Shown in pieces: positions 1-8,100 of a stretch of DNA of 10,893 nt (position 1 is its first letter; each line of letters begins with the position of its first letter). The DNA comes from BS750m-G4 sp964472195. GTDB lineage: Bacteria; Bacteroidota; Ignavibacteria; Tepidaquicellales; Tepidaquicellaceae. The position numbers and the translations under genes were made by a program. The DNA is taken from assembly GCA_964472195.1 (NCBI GenBank), contig CAYYJH010000091.1, forward strand, positions 1 to 10,893. Reading direction: 5' to 3'. A model generated the notes under the pieces. It had not been told where the DNA came from and ran no database searches. It worked only from the letters and a program-made list of their open reading frames with translations.

Positions 1-1796
1 TTAGCTGCTTTTAATGAATCATTTTGGGGTGGATTAGGTCTGAACGCCCAAACATCCCAGGCACCAACTAATTGATTACCAGGTTGAACACCAAGTCCTG
101 CCAGAATGATATCTAACTGACCAAGCGTCATTGTCAGAGAATTTACGCTCGACTGCTGAGTAATTTGCCTGGTTGGTAAGGAAGTACCAAAAATCCATTT
201 ATAAGAAGCACCGGTAGCAGATGTATCCCATGTAAACGTAACCGGTGTTGAAGAATTAGGAAACGATGTAATTGTAACACCAGATGATGGTGTTTGCAAA
301 TTAAATGAGTTTAATGGATAATTTGCAATAATAATACCCGCAGTCCATTCTTGATATGTACCGGTTGAATTATCCATCCATACAGGCCAAATTTTGGCAT
401 TTCCAGATGTAATACCAATATAGTCACCTGAGTAATAGTTAGCCAATCCTGCTATTGGTGTTGGTTTAAACCTGTGGTCACTTACTAACAACTCGGTCCA
501 TGTAGAACCACCATCCATTGAACGGGCAACATAAACTTCTGCGGAATCCGATGCTGTATTTCTGTTATCATAATAAACAATGTTTACCCCTCCAAACTCA
601 TCGACTCTAATTGCCGGAAAGAATTGAAGTTTGCCGTTATTCATAGGATCCTGGTTCACTCTCTTTCTTAAACTTGCAGGCCAGGTCGCTCCGCCATCCG
701 ATGATGCATTTATTACAACATCAGCATCCGAACCTGCTGGAGCAAGATTATATTCATTCGTTACTATATAAATCCATCCGTGACGTGGGCCGCCTGTCTT
801 GTCTATATCAATCCTTGGGAAATCAGGTACTCTTATTCCGTATGTACCGAAGGTGTTATCCCTAACTCCGTTCATAGCAAATGCCTGATTTGTTACCGTC
901 CAGTTTACTCCTCCGTTTGTAGATTTTCCAAGTCCTACTCTTTTACCTGTAAAAGGTGATCCTCCGTGGTCACGCCAGGTTACATAAACCGTTCCACCAG
1001 GTCCTACTCGTACATCACAACCCTGAGATGTCCTGTAAGGAGAAGGAGGATTGTTTATATTCTGGGGAGCTGACCAGCTTACACCACCATTCGATGTATA
1101 GGAAACAGCAATCGGCTTTACTGTACTTGTAAAAGGCGTCCAAACGCAATAACTTCTGCCGTAATAAGGACTTGTCGGTTCATCATCCGATCCTGCAAGA
1201 TTCTTGTCCTGAGGACCTGTTGCAATCGTATATGTGCTTGACCAGTTTAAACCATTATTGGTAGAATAATTTGCATACATCCCGCTGGTTGGATAACCCA
1301 GATGTGTCATAATAAATCTACCGTTTTTGTCAATTGTTGGTCCCGGATCACCGCCATGACCAATTACCGGAACACTCTGTAAAGAATCACTGCCAAACCA
1401 GTTCAATCCACCGTTAGTCGTAACATAAACACCCTCGGAAATAAAAAGTGGACTTCCAATGGTTGTCATATTGCAGGATGCAAACATGATATTCTGATTT
1501 AGAGGATGCCTTACAATAATTACCTCACTCTGATTAGTATTAGTAGTGGGGTGTACTCTTACATTTGGAGTTACTGTAACAATACCAAAAGGAGTATTAT
1601 AAAATCTTGGTTTAGTACTGAACACATAATCAACCGGTCTTGAAGGAAGAACCGGGTAAGATGGACCGGTTACCACTAATTGTGTCATACTCGGGTCTAA
1701 ATCCCATTTCTCAGATAAATTATCAGTTGACTTCTGTCCTGTAAAGATAATAAAACCTATTAACAGAATGGGAATAAGAAAAAGTAGTTTTTTCAT
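1..1796 (-). CDS. Secreted Asp-box beta-propeller protein, C-terminus cut by window edge
   Basis: The frame is open for 598 codons from an ATG at 1796 to the left edge, so the C-terminus is missing. Residues 1-20 are a signal peptide (MKK, then a hydrophobic core ending FTG). Residues about 60-490 hold repeated Asp-box-like strands: TTNGGLNWFG near 126, YSTNNGLNWS near 177, TSNGGVSWS near 234, KSTNGGVNWT near 291, SSDGGATW near 365 and SMDGGSTWT near 426. These imply a BNR/sialidase-type beta-propeller. From about 495 a different module begins (FNLQTPSSGVTIT, then a WDTSATGASYKW segment), an Ig-like fold seen in secreted proteins of this group. The protein is a paralogue of the gene at 2094-4784: the propellers share long blocks such as NLAPAGSD and VSDHRFKP, but the C-terminal modules differ. 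A T9SS tail is expected beyond the edge but not seen. No catalytic sialidase set is recognisable, so binding or adhesion is as likely as hydrolysis. Confidence 0.88.
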   Translation of the reverse strand, partial: MKKLLFLIPILLIGFIIFTGQKSTDNLSEKWDLDPSMTQLVVTGPSYPVLPSRPVDYVFSTKPRFYNTPFGIVTVTPNVRVHPTTNTNQSEVIIVRHPLNQNIMFASCNMTTIGSPLFISEGVYVTTNGGLNWFGSDSLQSVPVIGHGGDPGPTIDKNGRFIMTHLGYPTSGMYANYSTNNGLNWSSTYTIATGPQDKNLAGSDDEPTSPYYGRSYCVWTPFTSTVKPIAVSYTSNGGVSWSAPQNINNPPSPYRTSQGCDVRVGPGGTVYVTWRDHGGSPFTGKRVGLGKSTNGGVNWTVTNQAFAMNGVRDNTFGTYGIRVPDFPRIDIDKTGGPRHGWIYIVTNEYNLAPAGSDADVVINASSDGGATWPASLRKRVNQDPMNNGKLQFFPAIRVDEFGGVNIVYYDNRNTASDSAEVYVARSMDGGSTWTELLVSDHRFKPTPIAGLANYYSGDYIGITSGNAKIWPVWMDNSTGTYQEWTAGIIIANYPLNSFNLQTPSSGVTITSFPNSSTPVTFTWDTSATGASYKWIFGTSLPTRQITQQSSVNSLTMTLGQLDIILAGLGVQPGNQLVGAWDVWAFRPNPPQNDSLKAA

Positions 1797-1950
1797 GTTT
1801 AATTTAATAATGAGTTTTAAAAAAGTTTTAAAATATTACAAATTTAATTTTCAATTGAAACATATGAAAAATATTAACAAACAAAATAAATTAATTACTT
1901 ATTAAAAACAATAATGAATAATCAATATTTGCTGCACTAAAAAATTAATA

Positions 1951-1981
1951 CAAAGATACTATGAGAAAACCTATTAACAAA
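1951..1981 (-). promoter_or_regulatory. Bacteroidetes-type promoter for the gene ending at 1796
   Basis: On the minus strand TTTG (1978-1981) is followed after 19 nt by TATCTTTG (1951-1958). This fits the -33 TTTG / -7 TAnnTTTG consensus of Bacteroidetes housekeeping sigma promoters. Transcription would start near 1944 and leave an unusually long leader of about 150 nt before the ATG. A weaker second candidate lies closer: TTTC (1866-1869), 19 nt, TAAATTTG (1839-1846). I see no strong hairpin in the leader. The equivalent promoter of the paralogue at 4807-4837 has the same boxes and spacer, which supports the call. Confidence 0.6.
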
Positions 1982-2014
1982 ACTAAAAATTTAACAAAAC
2001 ATAGGAGTCGCTAA
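1982..2014 (-). promoter_or_regulatory. Conserved upstream element, copy 1
   Basis: Read on the minus strand this begins TTAGCGACTCCTATGTTT and runs into an A/T stretch ending at the -33 TTTG. It matches the block at 4838-4869, which lies at the same place relative to the paralogue's promoter: 27 of the first 34 bases are identical without gaps. It may be an operator, an UP-like element, or simply the upstream flank retained after gene duplication. Its position just upstream of the -33 box suits an activator site. Confidence 0.45.
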
Positions 2015-2035
2015 AAATGATAAAAAGTGTTTGAT

Positions 2036-2070
2036 AAAAAAAGAGGTAATCTAATAGAGATTACCTCTTT
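2036..2070 (-). terminator. Rho-independent terminator of the 2094-4784 gene
   Basis: A perfect 13-bp stem (2040-2052 with 2058-2070) encloses the 5-nt loop AATAG. Read on the minus strand the stem runs into an uninterrupted T tract at 2042-2036. It begins 24 nt after the TAG stop at 2094-2096. On the plus strand the hairpin is followed only by TTT within the stem and then AAAA, so it looks directional. It separates the two paralogues into independent transcription units. Confidence 0.85.
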
Positions 2071-2093
2071 AAAAGTTTGAGTTAGCTTCGAAT

Positions 2094-4784
2094 CTATTTG
2101 ATCAAGACCATCTTTTTCACATTAACAAAATTACCGCTTTCAATCCTATAGTAATAAATACCACTGGATAGATTTGCTCCGTTAAATTCAATTGAATAAG
2201 AACCAGCAACTTTAATTTCATTGACAAGATTTGCTACTTCTTTACCGAGTACATCATAAACTTTCAAAGAAACGAAACCTTGTTTCGGAATATCAAATTT
2301 TATTTGAGTTGTTGGATTGAATGGATTTGGATAATTTTGTAATAAATCATATTTCGTTGGGATTTCACTGTTTTGTGTTAATCCGGTAGTCGGGAATCCT
2401 TTAATACAAACGTTATCAACTGCCCACCACCAGTCCCAACCAGGTTGAATCGATCTAAACCTTACTCTAACAGTTGGATTATCTTCTGCACCGGGAAGAG
2501 CATATGTCTCATGTGAATTTCTCACATCAGTACCACCCCAGGNNNNNNNNNNNNNNNNNNNNNNNNNNNNNNNNNNNNNNNNNNNNNNNNNNNNNNNNNN
2601 NNNNNNNNNNNNNNNNNNNNNNNNNNNNNNNNNNNNNNNNNNATTTGTGATTGTCCAATTCGATGTACCACCTGAAAAATCATCGCAGAATATTGTAACA
2701 GCCGGTGCGGAATAGACTCTTACAGTTGTCTTAACTGTATCGTTTGCTCGATTAATATCTCCTGCTAATGTAGAGAAAATTGCTAAATTCATATCTCCAG
2801 CGGTGTTCGGTACCCACGTAAAATCGACAGTATCTGCTCCTCCTGGTGGAAGACTTATGGGTAAAGCATTTCCCCCCAAACCGTTAACTTTGAATCGTAC
2901 AAGTACATTTGTTTCAGGAGATGTTCCCAGATTAGTCACTTTGGCTTTTATATGATAACTATTATTCTTTATAAATATTTCTGGTAAATCAACAAATGGT
3001 CCAACTGAATAATCATGTGTAATACTGGTTACGTTAACAGTTGCTTTTACTGTATCGTTTGCTCTGTTTTGATCCGTTCCTAACTCGCTAAATATAGCTA
3101 AATTGTAAGAACCTGCTGTATTCGGAATCCATGTAAAATCAACAGTATCTGCTCCCCCCGGTGATAGACTTACGGGTAAAGCGTTTCCTCCTGCACCGTT
3201 TACTTTGAATCGTACAAGTACATTTGTTTCTGGAGAAGTTCCCAAATTTGTAACTTTAGCTTTTATATGATAAGTGGAACCTATTAGGAATTGAGAAGGA
3301 AAATCAATAAAAGGACCCACAGCATAATCATGGGTTGATGGAGTACCCAAATCAACTGATGCAGTCCATGCCTGGTAAATTCCTGATGCATCACTACACC
3401 AATAAGGCCATATCTTATTATTACCGGAAGTGATACCAATATAATCACCCTGGTAACCACCAGCGAGACCGGATATTGGTTTAGGTTTAAACCTGTGGTC
3501 ACTCACGAGTATGTCAGTCCATGTGTTTCCACCGTCAGTAGACCTTGAAACATAAACTTCCGATGAATCGGACGAAGTGTTTCTGTCATCATAATAGACT
3601 ACATTAATACCGCCGCCTTCATCTACTCTGATACATGGAAAATATTGTATCTTACCGTTGTTTAAAGGATCTTGGTTAACTCTGATACCAGCTGACCATG
3701 TAGTACCGTTGTCGGATGACCTGTGCATTATAATATCCGGGTCGCTACCAGCCGGTGCTAAATTCTTTTCACCTGTAACGATATATATCCATCCTGCTCT
3801 TGAACCGCCTGTTCTATCCACACCCATCCATGGAAATCCATTAACACGGATATTCGATTTCGTAGGAAGAGTACCTCTAATATCATTACAATCATATACG
3901 TTATTATTAGCTGACCACGTTACACCACCATTGGTTGATTTAGCAAATCCGATATAATCACCAGTATAAGGTGAACCCGCAATCGGATTTCCCCAGCAAA
4001 TATATGCATCACCGTTTGGCGCTATTGCACCGTTAACTCCTTGATTATAATGCCCTGATAAAGGTGTGCTAACGTTTATTACACTGCTGTATGAAACACC
4101 ATTGTTAGTTGAGTAAGAAACAACAGCCGGGGGTAATGAAGCTGTAAACCGAGACCACGTAACGTATATCCTTCCATAATAAGGGCTGGAAGATACGTCA
4201 TTAATAAAAGTATGATTCTTATCCTGAGAACCTGTTGTTATTTTATATATAGTTGACCAGGATATACCATTATTGGTTGAATAAGCAGCGTTCATTCCAC
4301 CACCAAGAAATGACTGATGGAAATAACCATTCGGTGCAATTGCCGGAGCAGGATCACCTCCGTGTCCGGAAACCGGCGTAGTTTTTGTAGTATCCGAACC
4401 AAACCAGGAAACACCGCCATTGGTCGTAACGTAAACTCCTTCACTAATAAAAAAAGGTGAAAACGACACAGCATTTGAACTGGCAAACATAATATTCTGG
4501 TTTGTTGGATGCCTGCTAATCGGAACCTCACTTTGTGTTGTAGCTGAAGGATAGACTCTGAAATTTGGACCTACGGTCAATACTCCCATAGGAGTATAAT
4601 AAACCATGTTACTTGTGTTTGGATGGACATAGTTATCAACTTGTGGTAAAGGAACATATTCACCTGTTGAATACACCATAGTCATCCGTGGATCGACACT
4701 CCATTTTCTTTCATCAAAATTTTGCCCTGTAAATAAAGCAAAACCTATCAGAATGAGCATCACGGGTAAGATAATTTTTTTCAT
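2094..4784 (-). CDS. T9SS-secreted Asp-box beta-propeller protein with CARDB-like repeats
   Basis: This is an 896-codon frame with 34 undetermined residues where the assembly gap falls. Residues 1-20 are a signal peptide. Residues about 60-478 form a beta-propeller with Asp-box-like motifs: TTNGGVSWFG at 120, YSTNNGISWS at 168, YSTNNGVSYS at 224, KSTNGGVTWS at 282, SSDNGTTWS at 356 and STDGGNTWT at 415. Two CARDB-like beta-sandwich repeats follow (485-585 and 590-690, each starting HDYxVGPF). A MAM/jelly-roll-like domain starts FCDDFSGGTSNW at 699 and ends GWDWWWAVDNVCI near 794. Residues about 812-896 are a type A T9SS sorting domain (LLQNYPNPFNPTT, then VYDVLGKEV, SGIYYYRI and KKMVLIK). The protein should cross the outer membrane and be anchored or released. 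It is a paralogue of the neighbour at 1-1796. Its role is unknown; adhesion or glycan binding is plausible. The start has no clear Shine-Dalgarno, as usual in this group. Confidence 0.9.
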   Translation of the reverse strand: MKKIILPVMLILIGFALFTGQNFDERKWSVDPRMTMVYSTGEYVPLPQVDNYVHPNTSNMVYYTPMGVLTVGPNFRVYPSATTQSEVPISRHPTNQNIMFASSNAVSFSPFFISEGVYVTTNGGVSWFGSDTTKTTPVSGHGGDPAPAIAPNGYFHQSFLGGGMNAAYSTNNGISWSTIYKITTGSQDKNHTFINDVSSSPYYGRIYVTWSRFTASLPPAVVSYSTNNGVSYSSVINVSTPLSGHYNQGVNGAIAPNGDAYICWGNPIAGSPYTGDYIGFAKSTNGGVTWSANNNVYDCNDIRGTLPTKSNIRVNGFPWMGVDRTGGSRAGWIYIVTGEKNLAPAGSDPDIIMHRSSDNGTTWSAGIRVNQDPLNNGKIQYFPCIRVDEGGGINVVYYDDRNTSSDSSEVYVSRSTDGGNTWTDILVSDHRFKPKPISGLAGGYQGDYIGITSGNNKIWPYWCSDASGIYQAWTASVDLGTPSTHDYAVGPFIDFPSQFLIGSTYHIKAKVTNLGTSPETNVLVRFKVNGAGGNALPVSLSPGGADTVDFTWIPNTAGSYNLAIFSELGTDQNRANDTVKATVNVTSITHDYSVGPFVDLPEIFIKNNSYHIKAKVTNLGTSPETNVLVRFKVNGLGGNALPISLPPGGADTVDFTWVPNTAGDMNLAIFSTLAGDINRANDTVKTTVRVYSAPAVTIFCDDFSGGTSNWTITNXXXXXXXXXXXXXXXXXXXXXXXXXXXXXXXXXXWGGTDVRNSHETYALPGAEDNPTVRVRFRSIQPGWDWWWAVDNVCIKGFPTTGLTQNSEIPTKYDLLQNYPNPFNPTTQIKFDIPKQGFVSLKVYDVLGKEVANLVNEIKVAGSYSIEFNGANLSSGIYYYRIESGNFVNVKKMVLIK
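2543..2642. other. Assembly gap of 100 N
   Basis: Exactly 100 undetermined bases lie inside the MAM/jelly-roll-like domain of the secreted protein. A round 100 often marks a gap of unknown length. The frame happens to continue across it. The visible halves of the domain (about 16 residues before and 47 after) plus 33 codons make a domain shorter than the roughly 150 residues I would expect from this fold, so the true gap is probably larger. Confidence 0.97.
2715..3017 (-). repeat. CARDB-like repeat, second copy in the protein
   Basis: This encodes residues 590-690 of the secreted protein. It is a near-duplicate of 3030-3332, at a 105-residue (315-base) period. Shared protein blocks include YHIKAKVTNLGTSPETNVLV, GGADTVDFTW and RANDTVK. 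The DNA is also close, for example over the segment encoding NVLVRFKVNG, which points to recent internal duplication or gene conversion. Confidence 0.85.
3030..3332 (-). repeat. CARDB-like repeat, first copy in the protein
   Basis: This encodes residues 485-585, just after the beta-propeller. The fold is predicted to be an Ig-like CARDB (cell-adhesion-related) sandwich: a HDYAVGPF strand, the central VTNLGTSPETNVLV segment and a closing RANDTVKATVNV strand. It pairs with the copy at 2715-3017. Such repeats usually act as a stalk between a functional head and the anchoring tail. Confidence 0.85.
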
Positions 4785-4806
4785 AATTTTTAATTTTGGT
4801 TTTTAG

Positions 4807-4837
4807 TAAATATACTTATAGTTAAATTTTTTACAAA
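4807..4837 (-). promoter_or_regulatory. Bacteroidetes-type promoter for the 2094-4784 gene
   Basis: On the minus strand TTTG (4834-4837) is followed after 19 nt by TATATTTA (4807-4814), one base off TAnnTTTG. Box identity and spacer match the paralogue's promoter at 1951-1981. Transcription would start near 4800, leaving a leader of only about 16 A-rich nt with no Shine-Dalgarno. An overlapping alternative -7 box, TAAGTTTG (4834-4841), lacks a matching -33 box. Confidence 0.55.
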
Positions 4838-4869
4838 CTTAAAATTGATTTAAACATAGAAGTCACTAA
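4838..4869 (-). promoter_or_regulatory. Conserved upstream element, copy 2
   Basis: On the minus strand this starts TTAGTGACTTCTATGTTT and ends at the -33 TTTG. It is the counterpart of 1982-2014 upstream of the paralogous gene. The core GACTYCTATGTTT is the best-kept part, and the distance to the TTTG box differs by only one base between the copies. Confidence 0.45.
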
Positions 4870-5185
4870 GTAATTCAATTAGGTTTAGTTCATATAAAAT
4901 ATCAGTGAATATATGTAGCCATATAACTTCATTTATTAATATTTAATAGTTTTTCTGCTACATTCAAAATTATGATTCATATTCTCAAATGTCAATAGTA
5001 AAACTTTGCTTATTTTATTCACTCTCGATAAATATTTCCGTAGAAAAGAAATTTAATATAGAGTAAATAAAGAAATAGTACTATCTAAATTTTAATACAT
5101 CACAATTGCATATGAATTAATTGTAAAAATTAAACTCTTTAATTTAATAAGTAAACTTAAGATATTTAAATTAACGAAACTCCTT
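4870..5185. other. AT-rich divergent intergenic region with a weak plus-strand promoter candidate
   Basis: No gene, tRNA or strong hairpin is visible here. The region separates the minus-strand secreted-protein gene from the plus-strand cyclase gene. The only plus-strand promoter candidate is weak: TTTG at 5005-5008, 20 nt, TAAATATT at 5029-5036. The same place also reads as TTGCTT, 17 nt, TAAATA in the sigma-70 style. This would leave a leader of about 145 nt. With such high A/T content, chance matches are expected. Confidence 0.3.
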
Positions 5186-8100
5186 ATGCATAATTTACTA
5201 CCAGAATACATTTTAGAAAATTACAAGAATAATAGATTCGAAGGTGAATTTCAAGCCTTTACTATGTTTATTGATATTTCCGGTTTTACATCAATGACCG
5301 AAAAATTAATGAGAAGCGGTAGTGATGGTGCTGAGATACTATCAAACATTTTAAAAGATATATTCAAATCTACTGTCAGTCATGTCTATGAAAGCGGTGG
5401 ATTCATTTCAACATTTGCAGGAGATGCTTTTACAGCCATTTTCCCAAAAGTTAACGACACGTCTCAAACTAATGAAGCACAAAACATTCTGTATTGCTCC
5501 GAAAGAATATTAACCAGATTCAAAGAGAAACCTATACAAAAAACAAAATATGGTGATTTCGAATTCAATGTATCAGTTGGATTGTCTTCAGGAAAAGTAA
5601 ATTGGGCAATCGTGGGGAGAAAAGATAAATCATTTTATTTTAGAGGTGAAGCAATTGATGGTAGTGCAAAATCAGAAAAGATAGCTGGCAATAATGAAAT
5701 AATAATTGATAACAATTTTAAGGAATTTACTAATACGAATTATATTGAAACCGAATCTATATCAGAAACCTCTGAATATTTAAGAATAACTAAATTTAAA
5801 AATATAGAATTAATTAAAAGTGAAAGCAAAACCGGATTTAAACATTCAGATTTTACAAAAGAAATCTTTTCTAAAAAATTCTTCCCCAATGCTGTATTTA
5901 AAGTTAAAGAGCCGGGAGAATTCAGAAATGTCATATCTACTTTTATTTCTTACGATGGAATCTCAAATAACAAACACCTTGATGGTTTTTTTACAATTAT
6001 TATTGATACGATTAATCATTACTCAGGTTACATTGAGAATTTTGATTTCGGAGACAAAGGAGGTGTCGTAGCATGTTTCTTTGGAGCACCAGTATCATAT
6101 GAAGATAATATTGACCGTGCATTAAACTTCATTCTCTCTTTAAAATTAAAGATAGACAAAGATCCAGATCTTAAGTCTATGCTAAAATATCGATTCGGAA
6201 TGACATATGGTAAAGTATATTCTGGAATAATAGGTGCAGATGAACGGTGTCAGTATTCATTATTAGGAAGTAAAGTAAATTTAGCCGCAAGATTAATGAT
6301 GAAAGCAGGATGGAAAGAGATTTGGACATGCAATGACATCTACCAAAGTTTAAAAGAAAGATACAACTTTGAAAAACTCTCAAACCAGAGTTTCAAGGGA
6401 TTTGAGGAAAAAATAACACCATATAAATTAATTGAAGCACAGAAAAGTGGTTTTGTCGAACAATCAGGTGGTAAAATGGTCGGAAGAGATGTGGAAATGC
6501 AAAGAATGCTGGATTTCATAAAAGTCATCTTTAGCGGTGAATTCGCAGGTGTAATTTATGTTAATGGTGAAGTTGGCATTGGTAAAACAAGACTGGTAAA
6601 TGAATTCAAGAAAGAGATTGAAAGCAAACATAAATTAAATTGGTTTTATTGTTCAAACGATGAAATACTTCGATTATCTCTCAACCCGTTTAAATATTTT
6701 TTAATAAACTTGTTTAAGCAATCCACTGAAAATTCAATTGACGATAATAAAAAATCATTCAATGAGGTCATAGACACTTTATTAAATAAACTCAGAAATG
6801 AATTACCCGAGGAAATTAATAAAGATGAAGTACAACAGGTTTGCAGTGAACTTGAACGGACCCGTTCAATACTTGGAGCAATGGTCGACCTTCATTGGGA
6901 AGAATCACTTTATGAACAACTGGATCCTCAATTAAGATTCGAAAATACTTTATTTGCTTTTTACAATTTAGTAATTGCGGAATGTATGCTTCAACCTGTA
7001 ATTATTGAGATTGAGGATGCTCAATGGTTAGATAAAGATTCAATGGAATTACTAAGTGTTATTGCCCGCAATATAAAGAATTTGCCTCTCACAATATTAA
7101 TATCGAGCAGGTATCTTGATGATGGCAGTAAGTTCTCTCTCAAGCTTGAAGATGAAGTACCCCAGTGTAATATTGAACTAACCTATCTAACCTCAAAGGG
7201 TATTAAAGATTTAGCAGAACAAATTCTTGAAAATAAAATTGATGAAAATTCAGTCTTGTTTTTAGAGGAAAAAACCAATGGAAATCCATTTTTTGTCGAA
7301 CAATTAGTAATGGACTTTAATGAAAGAAATGTTTGGCAAAAAAAAGATGATCTACTATTAATTTCATTCACATCGAAATGGAGTAAAGAAGCCGGAGATT
7401 ACAAGTCTTCTTTAATTTCAGAAGAAGTTATACCATCAACAATTAATAGTGTTCTGCTATCCAGGTTTGACAGGCTAAAATCCGAAGTCAAACATGTAGT
7501 TCAATCAGCATCAGTATTAGGTAGAGAATTCGAAGTACAGGTCCTGTCAAGAATGTTGAAAGGTGACAATAAAATTATCAAAGAAATAAAATCCGCAGAA
7601 GAAGAACAGATATGGACTCTAATAAATGAACTAAAATGTATTTACAAACATGCGTTATTAAGGGATGTTGTCTATAATATGCAAATGAAAGCACGTTTAA
7701 GAGAGCTTCATAAGTTAGCAGCAGATTCAATAAAAGAATTATATGGAGATGATAAATCCCTAAGCAGACTTGAGCAATATGCATATCACTTTGGCATTGG
7801 AAATAATATAGTTAATGAAAATAACGATATTATATTAACAGAAGAGAATTTAAAAAACATCAATCATAAAAAGAACGTCGAACAATATCTGGATTTACAA
7901 AAAAACTTAGCGGATGTATGTGAAAAGGGATGCAGGTATGATGAGACAATCAATAAATGTGAAATGGTAGTCAATATATCAAGACTTTTAGGTAACAAGG
8001 AATTAGAAATTGACTATCAAATTAAGAACGGTAAAATATTAGGGCATAAAGGGATTTGGGATAAAGCAACTGAGTTTTTCAGTGAAGCACTTAAGATAGC

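Noticed and set aside
674..865. Short plus-strand open frame opposite the left secreted-protein gene
   Set aside because: It lies antisense to a continuous 598-codon frame with clear homology to the neighbour, and its sequence is low-complexity and unprotein-like.
1..1796. Left gene as a pseudogene or frameshifted copy of its neighbour
   Set aside because: I read the frame codon by codon from 1796 to the edge and found no stop or shift. It is only cut by the window boundary.
3658..3957. 99-codon plus-strand open frame within the right secreted-protein gene
   Set aside because: It is antisense to the well-supported propeller coding sequence, with no start signal and no recognisable domain.
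2094..4784. Calling the propeller proteins sialidases because of the Asp-box repeats
   Set aside because: Asp-boxes mark the fold and not the activity. I cannot see the sialidase arginine triad, Tyr/Glu pair or a clear RIP motif in either protein.
4870..5185. Small RNA or riboswitch in the divergent intergenic region
   Set aside because: Only short A/T inverted repeats of 5-6 bp are present, expected by chance in such AT-rich sequence; no conserved aptamer core is visible.
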